Positions 17,157-27,325 of a stretch of DNA of 64,000 nt are shown here, one piece after another. Made by a program: the position numbers and the translations under genes. Below the pieces are notes generated by a model. The model was not told the origin of the DNA, did no database searches, and worked only from the letters and a program-made list of their open reading frames with translations. Source of the DNA: Bacteroidales bacterium. Its GTDB lineage: Bacteria > Bacteroidota > Bacteroidia > Bacteroidales > UBA4417. The stretch covers positions 310,001 through 374,000 of the forward strand of contig JADJHD010000001.1 in assembly GCA_016707705.1 (NCBI GenBank), read 5' to 3'. Position 1 is the stretch's first letter, and each line of letters begins with the position of its first letter.

Positions 17157-17271
17157 CTCGCTAAACCACTTTCCGGTGATTCCAATCAACTAATTCATTA
17201 TTGCAGGATTGGCAAAACTTCAATTCCAACAAACTGTAAATTAGGAAATTAAAGATTTTTTTGCCGTCTTG

Positions 17272-17302
17272 TTTGCAAATTACGGAATTTATTCTACTTT
17301 TG
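17272..17302 (+). promoter_or_regulatory. consensus promoter of tRNA-Lys
   Basis: TTTG at 17272-17275, exactly 19 bases, then TACTTTTG at 17295-17302. This is a perfect fit to the Bacteroidota housekeeping promoter, 18 bases upstream of the mature tRNA. Confidence 0.75.
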
Positions 17303-17320
17303 CACCCTCTTTTTGAGGAT

Positions 17321-17393
17321 GATTCGCTAGCTCAGTAGGTAGAGCACATCCCTTTTAAGGATGGGGTCTTGGGTTCGAATCCCAAGCGGATCA
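17321..17393 (+). tRNA. tRNA-Lys (anticodon TTT)
   Basis: A complete 73-base cloverleaf. The acceptor stem pairs GATTCGC with GCGGATC, the D-arm is GCTCAGTAGGTAGAGC, the anticodon stem pairs CATCC with GGATG around the loop CTTTTAA (anticodon TTT), and the T-arm is TTGGGTTCGAATCCCAA. The discriminator base is A. The CCA end is not encoded, so it needs the cca product, which is present at 58455-59888. It is a single gene with its own promoter and terminator. Confidence 0.97.
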
Positions 17394-17404
17394 CAAAAAA
17401 AAAT

Positions 17405-17448
17405 AAAAACGTCTGCATGTCAAATACTTGCAGACGTTTTTTTTATTT
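17405..17448 (+). terminator. intrinsic terminator of tRNA-Lys
   Basis: Stem of up to 13 bp, 17405-17417 with 17429-17441 (AACGTCTGCA core), an 11-base loop, then a run of T residues. Confidence 0.85.
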
Positions 17449-17890
17449 TTCCAACTATTGAGATATACTTAATTCTGCTATTTCGCACACTTGCTTAAAC
17501 AATTTATGAAGTTGACAGAAATTAATTAAGATCCACACATCCACATTAACTGTATTTATTTACTTTAGCCTGTCTGAATTTGCAGGCCTCAGGTAAGGCA
17601 TTTGCAGAGTACAGCACTTTAGGGAACTTGTAAACTGATGAATAAATAATGAACCTTACACTTGTTGAGACTACTATTCTACCCCCTCTCAAATTTGGCT
17701 TATTAAGGCAAAAATATACCTGCCTCAAAAAAACAAATCTGATCTCCGCAGTTTGTGATTTTAAGTCACAAATCTATCTATTTCAACCAATTACATGATG
17801 AAATTCTAAATCCAAATCAGGCTGATATTTAGCCTCATTCGGATCTGTATTGCTGAATTGACCAAATCCCACCTATAATCTTCCACCATA
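17449..17890. other. gene-free interval upstream of the 1099-residue protein
   Basis: About 440 bases with no credible coding frame. A small hairpin GCCTG/CAGGC (17568-17572 with 17583-17587) is present. I see no confident promoter, although this interval must contain the start region for the large secreted protein gene that follows. Confidence 0.5.
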
Positions 17891-20800
17891 ATGAACTTTC
17901 CCCGTTACACTGCCATCCTATTTTGCCTGCTTACATTTATTGCATCAAGGCCTTTTACAGGTTCAGCAATGCAATTAGCTCCCAGTTGTGGAACTTACAG
18001 CTTACCATTCAGTGAAAGCTTTTCGGGTACAAGCATTCCAACCTGCTGGACACAGATAGATCACATCGGAAACGGACAAATATGGCAATTCGGAACTTTT
18101 AGCAGTTCAGTTCCACCTGCCTTAAACGGAAATTATGCATATCTAAATAGTGATGGATATGGCTCAGGGAATTCCCAAAGTGCAGATCTGATCAGTCCGA
18201 CAATCAATTGCTCATCATCAGCCGCATTGCTTACATTCAAGCATTACTTTAAATCCTACAGCGGCTCAAATGGTGTGCTTTCCTATAGCATTGACAATGG
18301 TGTCAACTGGACTCCGATACAAACATTTACATCGACAAGTACGACCAATCCCAGCACCTTTTCTCAAATTATTTATGGAGTTTCAGGATCTTCTCAGGTA
18401 AAATTTAAATGGAATTATACCGGTACCTGGGGATATTACTGGGCCATTGATGACATCCAGATTACTTCAACCTGCACAGAACCCACCATTCAGGCATACT
18501 ATATGCAAACTACAAATGTGACTGCTACAAGCATGCATTTTTCATGGAATCGAGGAAACGGAAATGGAACATTGATAGCTGTGAGGACTGCTCCGATCAC
18601 AGCGACTCCTGGTAACGGAATCAGCTATACCGCTAATACTGTATGCGGATCCGGTTCTGATCTTGGTGGGGGAACCTATGTAGTATATAGCGGGACTGAC
18701 ACTACATGTACTGTTACCAATATGCAGCCAAATTCATGGTACTATATTTCACTTTTTGAATACAACACTCCCTCCTATTGCTACAATACCACAAACTCAC
18801 AGTACATAAGCAATACCCTCTGCAGCACTATCAGCAGCTTCCCATATCATGAAGACTTTGAACACTACGGCTATTCACCTATTTGCTGGGAGCAGCAATA
18901 TGTTTCAGGAACACTTCTCTGGTCATGGGATGCAACTTCAGGAGGAGGTGGCATACCGGCTTCAGCACATTCAGGTACCTATATTACAAGGTTTTATGAT
19001 GCAACAGCAGGAACTCCCAATGTCCAAAAACTTATCTCCCCAAAATTTAATTTAACCAACAGGGTCAACAATACCCTCAGCTTCTGGCATACCCAAGCTG
19101 CAAGCACACTTGGACAGGACGTATTAAAAGTATACTACAAAACTTCAATTTTCGGGACCTGGAATCTGCTGGCAACCTATTCAGGCAATGTTAGCAGCTG
19201 GACCCAAAGGACAGTCCAGTTGCCAAATCCTAGCAGTGATTATTATTTTGCTTTCGAAGGGACTGAAAATGGCGGACATGGGATTTGCATTGATGACCTT
19301 ACACTTGATGGGGATCAGTTGGAACTGAATGTTACTCCTACCACACAAACTGTTAGTGCAGTAGCTGATACTGCTACTTTTGACATTCAAACTCCAATTG
19401 CCTGGACTGCAACCTCGAGTGCAAACTGGTGTGCAGTAACAGCCTCAGGAACTGGCAATAGCACCTTACAGGCTGTCTATCAGCTCAATACTTCCCTTGA
19501 ACCAAGAACTGCCACAATCACAATAACTGTAAGTGGATTGAGCCCTGTTATTGTAACACTTGTTCAGGAAGGTAAAATTCCCTACTTAAATATCAGTCCT
19601 GCAAGTCAAACAGTTGGCAATGCTGCGGGATCGACTGTCTTTACCGTAAGTTCCAACTGCGACTGGACATCCTCCAGTGATCAAAACTGGTGTTTGAGCA
19701 CCGCTTCTGGCTCAGGAAGCGGTAATCTGCAGGCTATTTATTCGCAAAATACTACCTTGAGCAGCAGAACAGCAAACATAACTGTATCTGTGGCTGGATT
19801 ACCACCAGTTGTGATAACAGTTACTCAGGCTGCAGCTATGCTTCCCGGGATTAGATATACAATGGCAAATGATGTTCAAACCTCTGACCGAACCCTTGAG
19901 TTTGACCTTCTCCTGCTTGATACTGACCCATCTCAACCATTTGAACTGGCTACTGTCCAGGCAGGGATACTTGTCAATTCTTCCATTTATAACGGCGGTA
20001 CGCTTACAGCATCAATTGTACCAGGTACTTCAACATTAAACAGTTCTCAACAGCCCAGCAGCATTACCTTTACACAAACAGCCAACATAATAAAACTGGC
20101 ATCAAAGGCACCTCCTGGAACCGGAAATGGTTCTATTATTTCCTCGAACTCAAGCTCACCATCCAGAATCTGCAGAATAAAACTTACCAATTCACTGCCA
20201 TTTAATCAGGCCACACCTGATCTAACTTTCAATCTGCTTACTTATCCTTATGCTACCAAACTAAGTCAATATGTTAATAATATAAATACGGCACAAATTC
20301 TCAATAATGACAATTGCTTCAGCAACTGCCAGAACAATCTGCTGAATCCACCACCGGTGCTGAGTATCGATCCCACCATTCAAACAGTTACAGCCTACCA
20401 GGGAGTTACAACTTTCAATATCACCTCAAATATTGCCTGGACTGTTAGCAGCAATCAAAATTGGTGTACCGTGCTTCCTTCTGGTTATGGCAACGCTTCA
20501 ATTCAGGTTAACTATAGTGAGAATTCATCAACTGAGCCAAGAACGGCCATTCTCACCTTCACTTCTGCCAGTTTGCCTCCAGTAACTGCTACTGTAGTCC
20601 AGCAGGGGCTTACATCCAGAACTCTAAATTTGAGTCTCTTTCTGCAAGGGTTATGTTCAGGGCATGGAATAATGGATGCGGCAATGGATCAAAATGGGCC
20701 GCATTGGGGTTCAAATATAGCTGATAAGATAACCATTGAGCTCAGAAACGCATCCAATTATGAAGTCCTGGTCCACTCCGTGAGTTTTGTCAATTTGAGC

Positions 20801-21190
20801 ACCAATGGCCAGGCAGCCATCTCAATTCCGGCTTCATATAATGGCTCATACTACATTACAGTGATTCACAGGAACAGTATTGAAACAACGAGCACATTAC
20901 CTGTTTCCCTTGCAACCGCTATCACAAGCTATTCATTTGATAACCCATCGAAAGCTTATGGTAACAACATGAAGTTTGACTATTACGGCAACTGGACCAT
21001 TTATGGAGGTGATATCAATCAGGATGGCCTTGTGGATGCTTCTGACATGATGGAAGTTGATAATGCCAACAGAGTATTCGCTACCGGCTACTTGACCTCT
21101 GATGCCAACGGTGATGGGCTAGTTGATTCCGGAGATGCGATCCTTGTTGACAATAATGCTTCGCAGTTTGTGGAGAAGGTGGTTCCGTAA
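17891..21190 (+). CDS. large secreted protein: MAM-like, FN3-like, three BACON domains, dockerin-like end
   Basis: Exported multidomain protein of 1099 residues with a signal peptide at about 1-27. Two jellyroll domains of the MAM/cleaved-adhesin type lie at about 35-198 (starting LPFSESFSG, ending WAIDDIQI) and 318-475 (starting FPYHEDFEH, ending GICIDDLTLDG), with an FN3-like stretch between. Three BACON-like repeats (about 480-565, 566-650, 835-920) each have an N-W-C and a PRTA/SRTA core, and an uncharacterised beta region lies between the second and third. The C-terminus has two calcium-loop repeats (DINQDGLVDASDM and DANGDGLVDSGDA), like dockerin type I. No standard T9SS sorting domain is seen, so its export or attachment route beyond the signal peptide is uncertain. 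Binding target unknown. Confidence 0.83.
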   Translation: MNFPRYTAILFCLLTFIASRPFTGSAMQLAPSCGTYSLPFSESFSGTSIPTCWTQIDHIGNGQIWQFGTFSSSVPPALNGNYAYLNSDGYGSGNSQSADLISPTINCSSSAALLTFKHYFKSYSGSNGVLSYSIDNGVNWTPIQTFTSTSTTNPSTFSQIIYGVSGSSQVKFKWNYTGTWGYYWAIDDIQITSTCTEPTIQAYYMQTTNVTATSMHFSWNRGNGNGTLIAVRTAPITATPGNGISYTANTVCGSGSDLGGGTYVVYSGTDTTCTVTNMQPNSWYYISLFEYNTPSYCYNTTNSQYISNTLCSTISSFPYHEDFEHYGYSPICWEQQYVSGTLLWSWDATSGGGGIPASAHSGTYITRFYDATAGTPNVQKLISPKFNLTNRVNNTLSFWHTQAASTLGQDVLKVYYKTSIFGTWNLLATYSGNVSSWTQRTVQLPNPSSDYYFAFEGTENGGHGICIDDLTLDGDQLELNVTPTTQTVSAVADTATFDIQTPIAWTATSSANWCAVTASGTGNSTLQAVYQLNTSLEPRTATITITVSGLSPVIVTLVQEGKIPYLNISPASQTVGNAAGSTVFTVSSNCDWTSSSDQNWCLSTASGSGSGNLQAIYSQNTTLSSRTANITVSVAGLPPVVITVTQAAAMLPGIRYTMANDVQTSDRTLEFDLLLLDTDPSQPFELATVQAGILVNSSIYNGGTLTASIVPGTSTLNSSQQPSSITFTQTANIIKLASKAPPGTGNGSIISSNSSSPSRICRIKLTNSLPFNQATPDLTFNLLTYPYATKLSQYVNNINTAQILNNDNCFSNCQNNLLNPPPVLSIDPTIQTVTAYQGVTTFNITSNIAWTVSSNQNWCTVLPSGYGNASIQVNYSENSSTEPRTAILTFTSASLPPVTATVVQQGLTSRTLNLSLFLQGLCSGHGIMDAAMDQNGPHWGSNIADKITIELRNASNYEVLVHSVSFVNLSTNGQAAISIPASYNGSYYITVIHRNSIETTSTLPVSLATAITSYSFDNPSKAYGNNMKFDYYGNWTIYGGDINQDGLVDASDMMEVDNANRVFATGYLTSDANGDGLVDSGDAILVDNNASQFVEKVVP

Positions 21191-21308
21191 TGATTCTGAA
21201 ACTTAATAAATGGTAAACCTGGAAAATTAATGGAATGTAAGAAGAGCCTGATTCTGGAATAAAGCCACAATCATCGATGCCAATCAGCTGAGACAAGTAC
21301 ATTATTTT

Positions 21309-22010
21309 TCAATCCTTTACACATCGAACAGATAATCCATATTTATCGTACCAGTTGCTGTGCATTATTCTTTCTGAATTATTGGAAACTAAGAATCCAT
21401 CCAAAAAGTTTTCCTTTGAAATTGTTGATGACCACCATAATCCACTATAATATTCTTCATAGAAGAATGAAAAGAATGTACAATACCCTCCGGGCAAGCC
21501 ACTGAAGCCAAATTCATCGGTAGCTCCAACATTGGGTTTAATCCAGCTAATATGGTCAACAGCTTTCAGTTTTCCCCCGGCTAAACTGTAACCACCTGCA
21601 TAATTGATTAATGTTTCCCATTCTTCAGTTGAAGGAATATGCCATCCTTCAGGAGCAATGTTGCGGCTGTCAGCAACAGCCAGTCCGTTATATAGCTTAC
21701 CGAACGTGACGTCATTGCCGGGATGATTGTTGTAATTGCAGCACGCCCCCGTTTTACAATTTGTCCAGTTCTCACCACCGCTGAAGTATTCAATTGGATC
21801 TCCATTACGATAGTGTGCCACTTTCAGATTCTCTGCCATCCATACCTGATCCCCGATCTGAACCGTTTTGTAAACGTTACCATCAATATCTTTGAAACTA
21901 CCAGTCGGAGTTTTAATCTGATCTTGAGATTTTTTGCATGAGATTGAAAGAATTATCCAAATACATATAGCTATAATACTGAATATCTGTTTAATATAAT
22001 TCCTTTTCAT
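21309..22010 (-). CDS. FISUMP-domain lipoprotein
   Basis: Lipoprotein of 233 residues with a hydrophobic leader ending in the lipobox LSISC (Cys at about residue 25). The body carries the Fibrobacter-succinogenes-major-paralogous (FISUMP, TIGR02145) pattern: DIDGNVYKTVQIGDQVWMAENLK, YNGLAV, APEGWHIPSTEEWETLI, a GYSLAGGKLK segment, and a final YGLSVRCVKD. I chose the ATG at 22010, directly before the basic N-region MKRNYIKQ; a start at 22043 would only add a poorly charged extension. Function of the domain is unknown; surface display is inferred. It is convergent with the preceding large protein gene. Confidence 0.85.
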   Translation of the reverse strand: MKRNYIKQIFSIIAICIWIILSISCKKSQDQIKTPTGSFKDIDGNVYKTVQIGDQVWMAENLKVAHYRNGDPIEYFSGGENWTNCKTGACCNYNNHPGNDVTFGKLYNGLAVADSRNIAPEGWHIPSTEEWETLINYAGGYSLAGGKLKAVDHISWIKPNVGATDEFGFSGLPGGYCTFFSFFYEEYYSGLWWSSTISKENFLDGFLVSNNSERIMHSNWYDKYGLSVRCVKD

Positions 22011-22083
22011 CTGAAATCGAAATATTAACATCTTCCCAAACAAGCGATTTGCTTCTGGGGATCAAGTTATCAAATATAATAAT

Positions 22084-24582
22084 TTATCCCTTTTTTGATA
22101 TTGCTGACCTAAACTTTAGATAATCAATGTAATACAATATCCTGATCGAAAAACTATTCGCCTGGGGTGCGGAAATTGTATTTCTGAAATCTTCAGCAAA
22201 TCCTATATGGATCAGATCGTCTGAGGTATTGATGTAGTTCTTCCAGACTAAGCTTAATTCACTACCTGGAGCAAAATACCAGACAAACTGAAAATCAGCT
22301 GAAAACACATTAAAACTGAGAGGTGCAACTTCAGGATATTGTGCAGGGTTCAACTCTCCTTCCCTATCCAGCATATAATAATCCTTGTACTCAGCCCTCA
22401 ACCAATAATGTCTTCCCCTCAAACTGGCAGACATTTTTGTATTGAAGGAGTATTTCACATTCAGAACCTGGCTAAGTGTTTTCAGATCTCTTCTACCAAA
22501 GAATACCAGTTCATCGTTGTCTTCCAGAATTAAACTCCCTACAAATCCATAATCATTATCGTTTTTGTCGAAACTAAAGATAAAGCTGGCGGCCAATCTA
22601 TCGGAGAACCGCATACGCGCCTGAGTTTCCAGTACCCAGTTAATATGATTATCCTCAGGTGAATTGGAATACAAAAAGCTATTATGAATTCTGAAGGCCT
22701 TGCGGGCATCGGTTGCTATCCTCCAGTTGAAGTCATAACTCCGGGGTCGGTCATATCTCCAGCCCCAGCTTCTCGCCTCATAGAAATCAGAATAGCCTGC
22801 TGGACAAGCGCCAACCATCAGGTAATTTGACCAGTAGTTTCTGAATGTCAAGAGATTATCAGCCTCTAATCTCAAGGTGACAAATTCATTTCCTTCATTA
22901 AGAGTGGTATGGGTTATGGAAATATTTGAATGAGCACTTTGGAATTTCCAAACCGGGTCAAATAAAAAATAAGACAATCTCAGACTGTTGTTAGCCTCGT
23001 TGTTATGCAGAATAAAGCCCATATCATTGGGATTATAATGCTTGTCCATGGCATCCCTGGATATTTCATACTGGAATTTGCCTTTCGGCCTGGAGACAGA
23101 CAAGAGATACCTGACTCCAACGTCAGTGCTTGATTCGCTCTCATAAATCTGGCTCAAATTAAGTCTTCCTGTGAAAGCCACTGACCTTGAAGCTGTATTG
23201 ATTCTGCTCTCGGCCCCGGTAACATTTGCAAGGTACTTTCCTCCCGGAATCCAGTAATTGGTATTCATAAAGGTCAAGTAGGAGTTATTTTTCAGATTCT
23301 GATCAATAACGAGCACATTGTAATTGGTAAAATCCTGAGTACGAACTTTCCTGACAGAATGCTGAATAGTATCGAGTAACTCAGCATCTGAAGGCATTGT
23401 CATTGCATTGAAGATTCCTACTCCCAAGCCTTTGGAATTTCTTCCCGAAATTTTAGTTGCATTAATAATTCTGCTTTCTTCAGGATTTTCAGTGATAATT
23501 TCATTAATACCAGCTTCAAGATAAGGTCGAATATAGTTCCTCGGTAAATTCCCAACACGCCTTGAATAGAAGATACCGCATTTATTGAAAAGTTCAGTTG
23601 CCTCAGAAAAGAACTGCCTTTTTTCATCATACCGAATTTCGAAAGGTGTTAGATTGAGAACTACATCATCTGACTGAACTTGTCCAAAATCTGGAATTAG
23701 CATCATATCAAGGGTATAGCTTTCATTAATACCATATCTGATATCCAGTCCTCCTCTAATGGTATGCTTCCAGTTTCCAATTCCATCCTGTTTCTCAGTA
23801 TAGCCAGCCAGATATGGAGTAAGTGATAAACGTAAAGGGGGCTTTATATCCTTAATCCCCAGTAGCTTGCCATAATACTTGAAAATATCCTGATCCTGAT
23901 TATTTACAAAGGTCCAGGTTGAGTATTCATGCTTTCGATGAAAATTGCGCCACATATTGATTCCCCATTCCTGAACACTGGTATTTGGAAACCGGAGAGC
24001 TGAATATGGAATCTTGATTTCTGCCACCCAACTGGAATCATTTATCCTGGTTGCACTCTCCCATACTGCATCCCAGTTAATATCCTGTCCGATTGCTGAA
24101 TATTTGCAATCATTCTGAAGATTGGAAGGCGTCACCTTGAATTCGTACATATTCAGACCATCATTATAAGGCAAAATATCAATTGAAATGTAATCAGTGT
24201 TGAGGGATTCTACCTGGTCACGCTTGCCAAGTTCCTTGCAAATACTGTCAGGATTTGAATCATACATCACAGCACCAACATACAAAGCATGGTCATCATA
24301 GGCAAACATTACACTGGTCGGATTTGTAGGCCGAAGTCCGTTTCCGGGTGTATAAACAACAAATTCACTTGCCACCTCCAATTTTGACCAGAAGCTTTCA
24401 TCCAATCTTCCGTCGATCCTTGGCGTTTCATCTATTCTTGTAGCATAAATATCTTTATTTCTCAACGAATCAGCGGATTCTCCCTGGAATAGCATCTCTA
24501 TACCAGAACCATAGGAATGAATAGAAAAAACAAAACATAAAATCAAGATAAACAAGCATGTATAATATCTCATCTTCATCAT
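22084..24582 (-). CDS. CBM9-like/DUF5916 outer-membrane-type protein
   Basis: Exported protein of 832 residues with a signal peptide at about 1-26. Residues about 45-225 resemble a family 9 carbohydrate-binding domain (RIDETPRIDGRLDESFW, FAYDDHALYVGAVMYD, VAEIKIPYSALRFP). The remainder matches DUF5916, with LMLIPDFGQVQSDDVVLNLTPFE, EKRQFFSEATELF and many alternating aromatic strands that suggest a beta-barrel. Such proteins are widespread in Bacteroidota and often annotated only as hydrolase or CBM9 protein; no catalytic residues are evident. It is monocistronic or pairs with the FISUMP gene 73 bases downstream. Confidence 0.85.
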   Translation of the reverse strand: MMKMRYYTCLFILILCFVFSIHSYGSGIEMLFQGESADSLRNKDIYATRIDETPRIDGRLDESFWSKLEVASEFVVYTPGNGLRPTNPTSVMFAYDDHALYVGAVMYDSNPDSICKELGKRDQVESLNTDYISIDILPYNDGLNMYEFKVTPSNLQNDCKYSAIGQDINWDAVWESATRINDSSWVAEIKIPYSALRFPNTSVQEWGINMWRNFHRKHEYSTWTFVNNQDQDIFKYYGKLLGIKDIKPPLRLSLTPYLAGYTEKQDGIGNWKHTIRGGLDIRYGINESYTLDMMLIPDFGQVQSDDVVLNLTPFEIRYDEKRQFFSEATELFNKCGIFYSRRVGNLPRNYIRPYLEAGINEIITENPEESRIINATKISGRNSKGLGVGIFNAMTMPSDAELLDTIQHSVRKVRTQDFTNYNVLVIDQNLKNNSYLTFMNTNYWIPGGKYLANVTGAESRINTASRSVAFTGRLNLSQIYESESSTDVGVRYLLSVSRPKGKFQYEISRDAMDKHYNPNDMGFILHNNEANNSLRLSYFLFDPVWKFQSAHSNISITHTTLNEGNEFVTLRLEADNLLTFRNYWSNYLMVGACPAGYSDFYEARSWGWRYDRPRSYDFNWRIATDARKAFRIHNSFLYSNSPEDNHINWVLETQARMRFSDRLAASFIFSFDKNDNDYGFVGSLILEDNDELVFFGRRDLKTLSQVLNVKYSFNTKMSASLRGRHYWLRAEYKDYYMLDREGELNPAQYPEVAPLSFNVFSADFQFVWYFAPGSELSLVWKNYINTSDDLIHIGFAEDFRNTISAPQANSFSIRILYYIDYLKFRSAISKKG

Positions 24583-24829
24583 AAGTTCAAGGATTAAAAG
24601 AGGGAATTTGTAATGTCAAAACAAATATAACTGACTAAAATTTAGATTGGTGTAACTATTCGACATACTTGTGATTTTACTCGTTCAAATGCGATTGATG
24701 TCGGATATCTGTCCGAACCTTTATCGAAGGTTACCAAAGTTTTCATGATAAAGAGCTATTTATTAACAATTCCTTAATATATAATTAATCTTCTTTAATT
24801 TCGCTTCTGTAAACTAACACTTCATATAT

Positions 24830-25477
24830 ATGAGGCTCGATAACATCTTCAGTTTCCTGGTCCCAAAGGATCGCAAATTCTTCCCCTTATTCAATAAGGC
24901 GGCCGACAATCTTGTAACAACTTCAGAATTACTGATCAAACTGATCAGGGAGAATGATCTGGAAAAACGACTTGATTATATCAAAGCAATCAAGGATGCA
25001 GAACATATCGGTGATGATATTACAAAGGAACTGCTTGATGAATTGAATGGCACATTTATAACCCCATTTGACAGGGAAGACATTCATGAGCTGATTATCA
25101 CTATGGATAGTGTAGTTGATTATATACATACTACTTCAAAACGAATCAATTTCTATAAACTCCCTCATTTCCCAGATCAATTTGTTCAAATTGCTGATTG
25201 CATTCACTCTGCAAACAAGGAAATTCAATTGGTTTTAAGATCCGTCAAGCATGCTGGTGACTTTAACAAGTTTCAGGATTCCTGTGTTCGTATCAGTCAA
25301 CTGGAAAGCAATGTAGATGACATCTACCAGCAGTTCCTGTCTGAACTATTTGACAATGAAACCAATGCCATCAATCTAATCAAGAAAAGAGATATTCTCG
25401 CTTCATTGGAGAAGGCCATCGACAAATGTGATGATGTTGCCAATGTATTCTCTACTCTAATCGTAAAGATGGGTTAG
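24830..25477 (+). CDS. DUF47 (PhoU-like) Pit accessory protein
   Basis: Cytoplasmic helical protein of 215 residues of the DUF47/PhoU-like family, which regulates or assists Pit phosphate transporters. Metal-binding acidic motifs typical of PhoU folds are visible: KDAEHIGDDITKELLDELN in the first half and QLESNVDDIYQQFLSELF in the second, each followed by a helical stretch ending in a DREDI or LEKAIDKCDDVANV element. Length is standard. It starts 42 bases before the transporter gene, the usual pairing in bacteria. Confidence 0.93.
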   Translation: MRLDNIFSFLVPKDRKFFPLFNKAADNLVTTSELLIKLIRENDLEKRLDYIKAIKDAEHIGDDITKELLDELNGTFITPFDREDIHELIITMDSVVDYIHTTSKRINFYKLPHFPDQFVQIADCIHSANKEIQLVLRSVKHAGDFNKFQDSCVRISQLESNVDDIYQQFLSELFDNETNAINLIKKRDILASLEKAIDKCDDVANVFSTLIVKMG

Positions 25478-25519
25478 TAATCAAAGTGACATTGTATTCT
25501 TAAGACTAATACCAGGATA

Positions 25520-26569
25520 ATGGAATTCACATTATTGATAACTATAGTAGTACTGGCATTTCTTTTTGACTTCATCAATGGATTTCATGATGCAGCAAAC
25601 TCAATTGCCACAATCGTTTCAACAAAAGTATTAACGCCATTGCAGGCAGTTTTGTGGGCTGCTTTTTTCAATTTCCTTGCATATGCAATCTTTGAATTGA
25701 AAATTGCAGATACTATTGCCAAAATCGTTGAAACTAATGCAATTACCTTAAATGTGATTCTCGCCGGGATAATTGCTGCTATCCTTTGGAATCTTTTAAC
25801 ATGGTATCTGGGAATACCTTCAAGTTCCAGTCATACTTTGGTAGGTGGTTTTGCAGGAGCAGCAATAGCTCATGCAGGATGGGCGGTTGTTCACAGTGAG
25901 AAAATCATCAAGATCGCCTCCTTCATATTTCTTGCCCCCCTCCTTGGGATGATAATTTCCTATTTGATCTCTGTTCTTTTGCTCAACATTTTCAGAAAAG
26001 GGAATCCGCATATACTGGAAAAATACTTCAAGCAATTCCAGCTGGCATCCTCTGCATTATTTAGCCTTGGACATGGTGGAAATGATGCTCAGAAAGTAAT
26101 GGGAATTATTGCTGCAACTCTTATGGTCTACTTCAAAGGTGTTGATCCTTCAGATATTCCATCCTGGGCTCATATTACCTATAATTCTGCCGGTAAAATT
26201 CACTCAATTCCTCATTGGGTGGTCTTTGGATGTTATGCCGCTATTGGAGCCGGAACTTTATCAGGTGGCTGGAGAATTGTAAAGACAATGGGATCGAAGA
26301 TTACGAAATTAACTCCTTTTGAAGGTGTTGCCGCTGAAACAGCTGGTGCTGTCCTGTTGTTCGGAACTGATGCATTTGGAATTCCAGTCAGTACTACACA
26401 CACCATTACCGGTGCCATTATGGGTGTCGGATTAACAAAACGTGTTACAGCTGTCAGATGGGGAGTAACAATTAATCTCCTTTATGCATGGATTCTGACT
26501 ATACCAGTTTCTATGCTTCTTTCTGCAATAGTCTATTGGATCTTCAGATACTTCAGTCTGTTCCAGTAA
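25520..26569 (+). CDS. inorganic phosphate transporter, Pit family
   Basis: Low-affinity, cation-coupled phosphate permease of the inner membrane. The 349-residue protein has about ten membrane segments and both Pit signature repeats: GFHDAANSIATIVSTKVLTP at the N-terminus and SLGHGGNDAQKVMGIIA in the middle. The SSSSHTLVGGFAGAAIA and VSTTHTITGAIMGVG loops are the paired substrate-translocation motifs. It forms a two-gene unit with the DUF47 gene and gives the genome a second phosphate uptake route besides pstCAB. Confidence 0.95.
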   Translation: MEFTLLITIVVLAFLFDFINGFHDAANSIATIVSTKVLTPLQAVLWAAFFNFLAYAIFELKIADTIAKIVETNAITLNVILAGIIAAILWNLLTWYLGIPSSSSHTLVGGFAGAAIAHAGWAVVHSEKIIKIASFIFLAPLLGMIISYLISVLLLNIFRKGNPHILEKYFKQFQLASSALFSLGHGGNDAQKVMGIIAATLMVYFKGVDPSDIPSWAHITYNSAGKIHSIPHWVVFGCYAAIGAGTLSGGWRIVKTMGSKITKLTPFEGVAAETAGAVLLFGTDAFGIPVSTTHTITGAIMGVGLTKRVTAVRWGVTINLLYAWILTIPVSMLLSAIVYWIFRYFSLFQ

Positions 26570-26659
26570 GCTGAAGATTCTTTAATTGTATGTAAACTTT
26601 GATTTCCCTGTGCCCGATTTTCTCAGGCATTGGTTTTAGAGGATTCAGAGACTACGCAA

Positions 26660-27325
26660 TTACCTGCCTCCAAATATCAGCGACCCAATCCTGAGCATAG
26701 AACTTCCTTCTTCAATGGCAAGTTGGTAGTCTCCTGACATGCCCATGGATATCTCCTTAAAACTCTCCGAATTAGAAAAGTATCTTTCCTTCAGGATTTG
26801 AAAATACTCATGTAAAGTATTGAATTCCTTGCGAATAAGGGATTCATCGTCTGTATAGGAAGCCATTCCCATGACTCCGGAAACTTCTATATTATTAAAC
26901 TCCTTAAATTCCTCACTTTCAATTATCTGAATCACCTCAGCCAATGAAAAACCGTATTTGGTTTCCTCTGTTGCAATGTAAAACTGCAACAGCACCTTAA
27001 CTATAATTGTGTTCTGACTTGCTGCCTTGTTGATCTCCTGTAAAAGTTTAAAACTATCCACGCTATGTATCAAAGAGACATATGGAAGAATGGACTTAAT
27101 CTTATTGGTTTGCAAATGGCCGATGAAGTGCCATCTGATATCCTTCGGTAACTGAGAAGCTTTGTTTTCCAATTCCTGGGCCCTGCTCTCTCCATAATCC
27201 CTATGCCCGGTCCCATTATACAATTCCAGAATCATCTCAACTGGCTTAAACTTAGAAACTGCCACTATGGTGACAGATTCCGGGACTTCTGCAATCAGCT
27301 TTTTGTAGTTATCTGCTAATTCCAT
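26660..27325 (-). CDS. YggS family pyridoxal phosphate homeostasis protein
   Basis: PLP-binding protein of the alanine-racemase-fold YggS/PROSC family, 221 residues. The PLP lysine sits in VAVSKFKPVEMI (about residue 26). FGESRAQELENK appears here as YGESRAQELENK, followed by WHFIGHLQTNKIK, IHSVDSFKLL, and the C-terminal LSMGMSGDY-like segment (ISMGMSGDYQLAIEEGSSM) with IRIGSLIFG as LRIGSLIFG. Family members buffer PLP and affect amino acid balance; no enzymatic reaction is established. It stands alone, convergent with the Pit gene. Confidence 0.94.
   Translation of the reverse strand: MELADNYKKLIAEVPESVTIVAVSKFKPVEMILELYNGTGHRDYGESRAQELENKASQLPKDIRWHFIGHLQTNKIKSILPYVSLIHSVDSFKLLQEINKAASQNTIIVKVLLQFYIATEETKYGFSLAEVIQIIESEEFKEFNNIEVSGVMGMASYTDDESLIRKEFNTLHEYFQILKERYFSNSESFKEISMGMSGDYQLAIEEGSSMLRIGSLIFGGR

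Noticed and set aside
17546..17728. A 60-codon minus-strand frame in the gap before the 1099-residue protein
   Set aside because: No recognisable domain, no promoter or conserved neighbour, and a length expected by chance in 440 bases.
24701..24732. TCGGA/TCCGA and AACCTT/AAGGTT inverted pairs upstream of the DUF47-Pit unit
   Set aside because: The stems are only 5-6 bp, without a T-run or known operator match. They are possibly regulatory but too weak to annotate.
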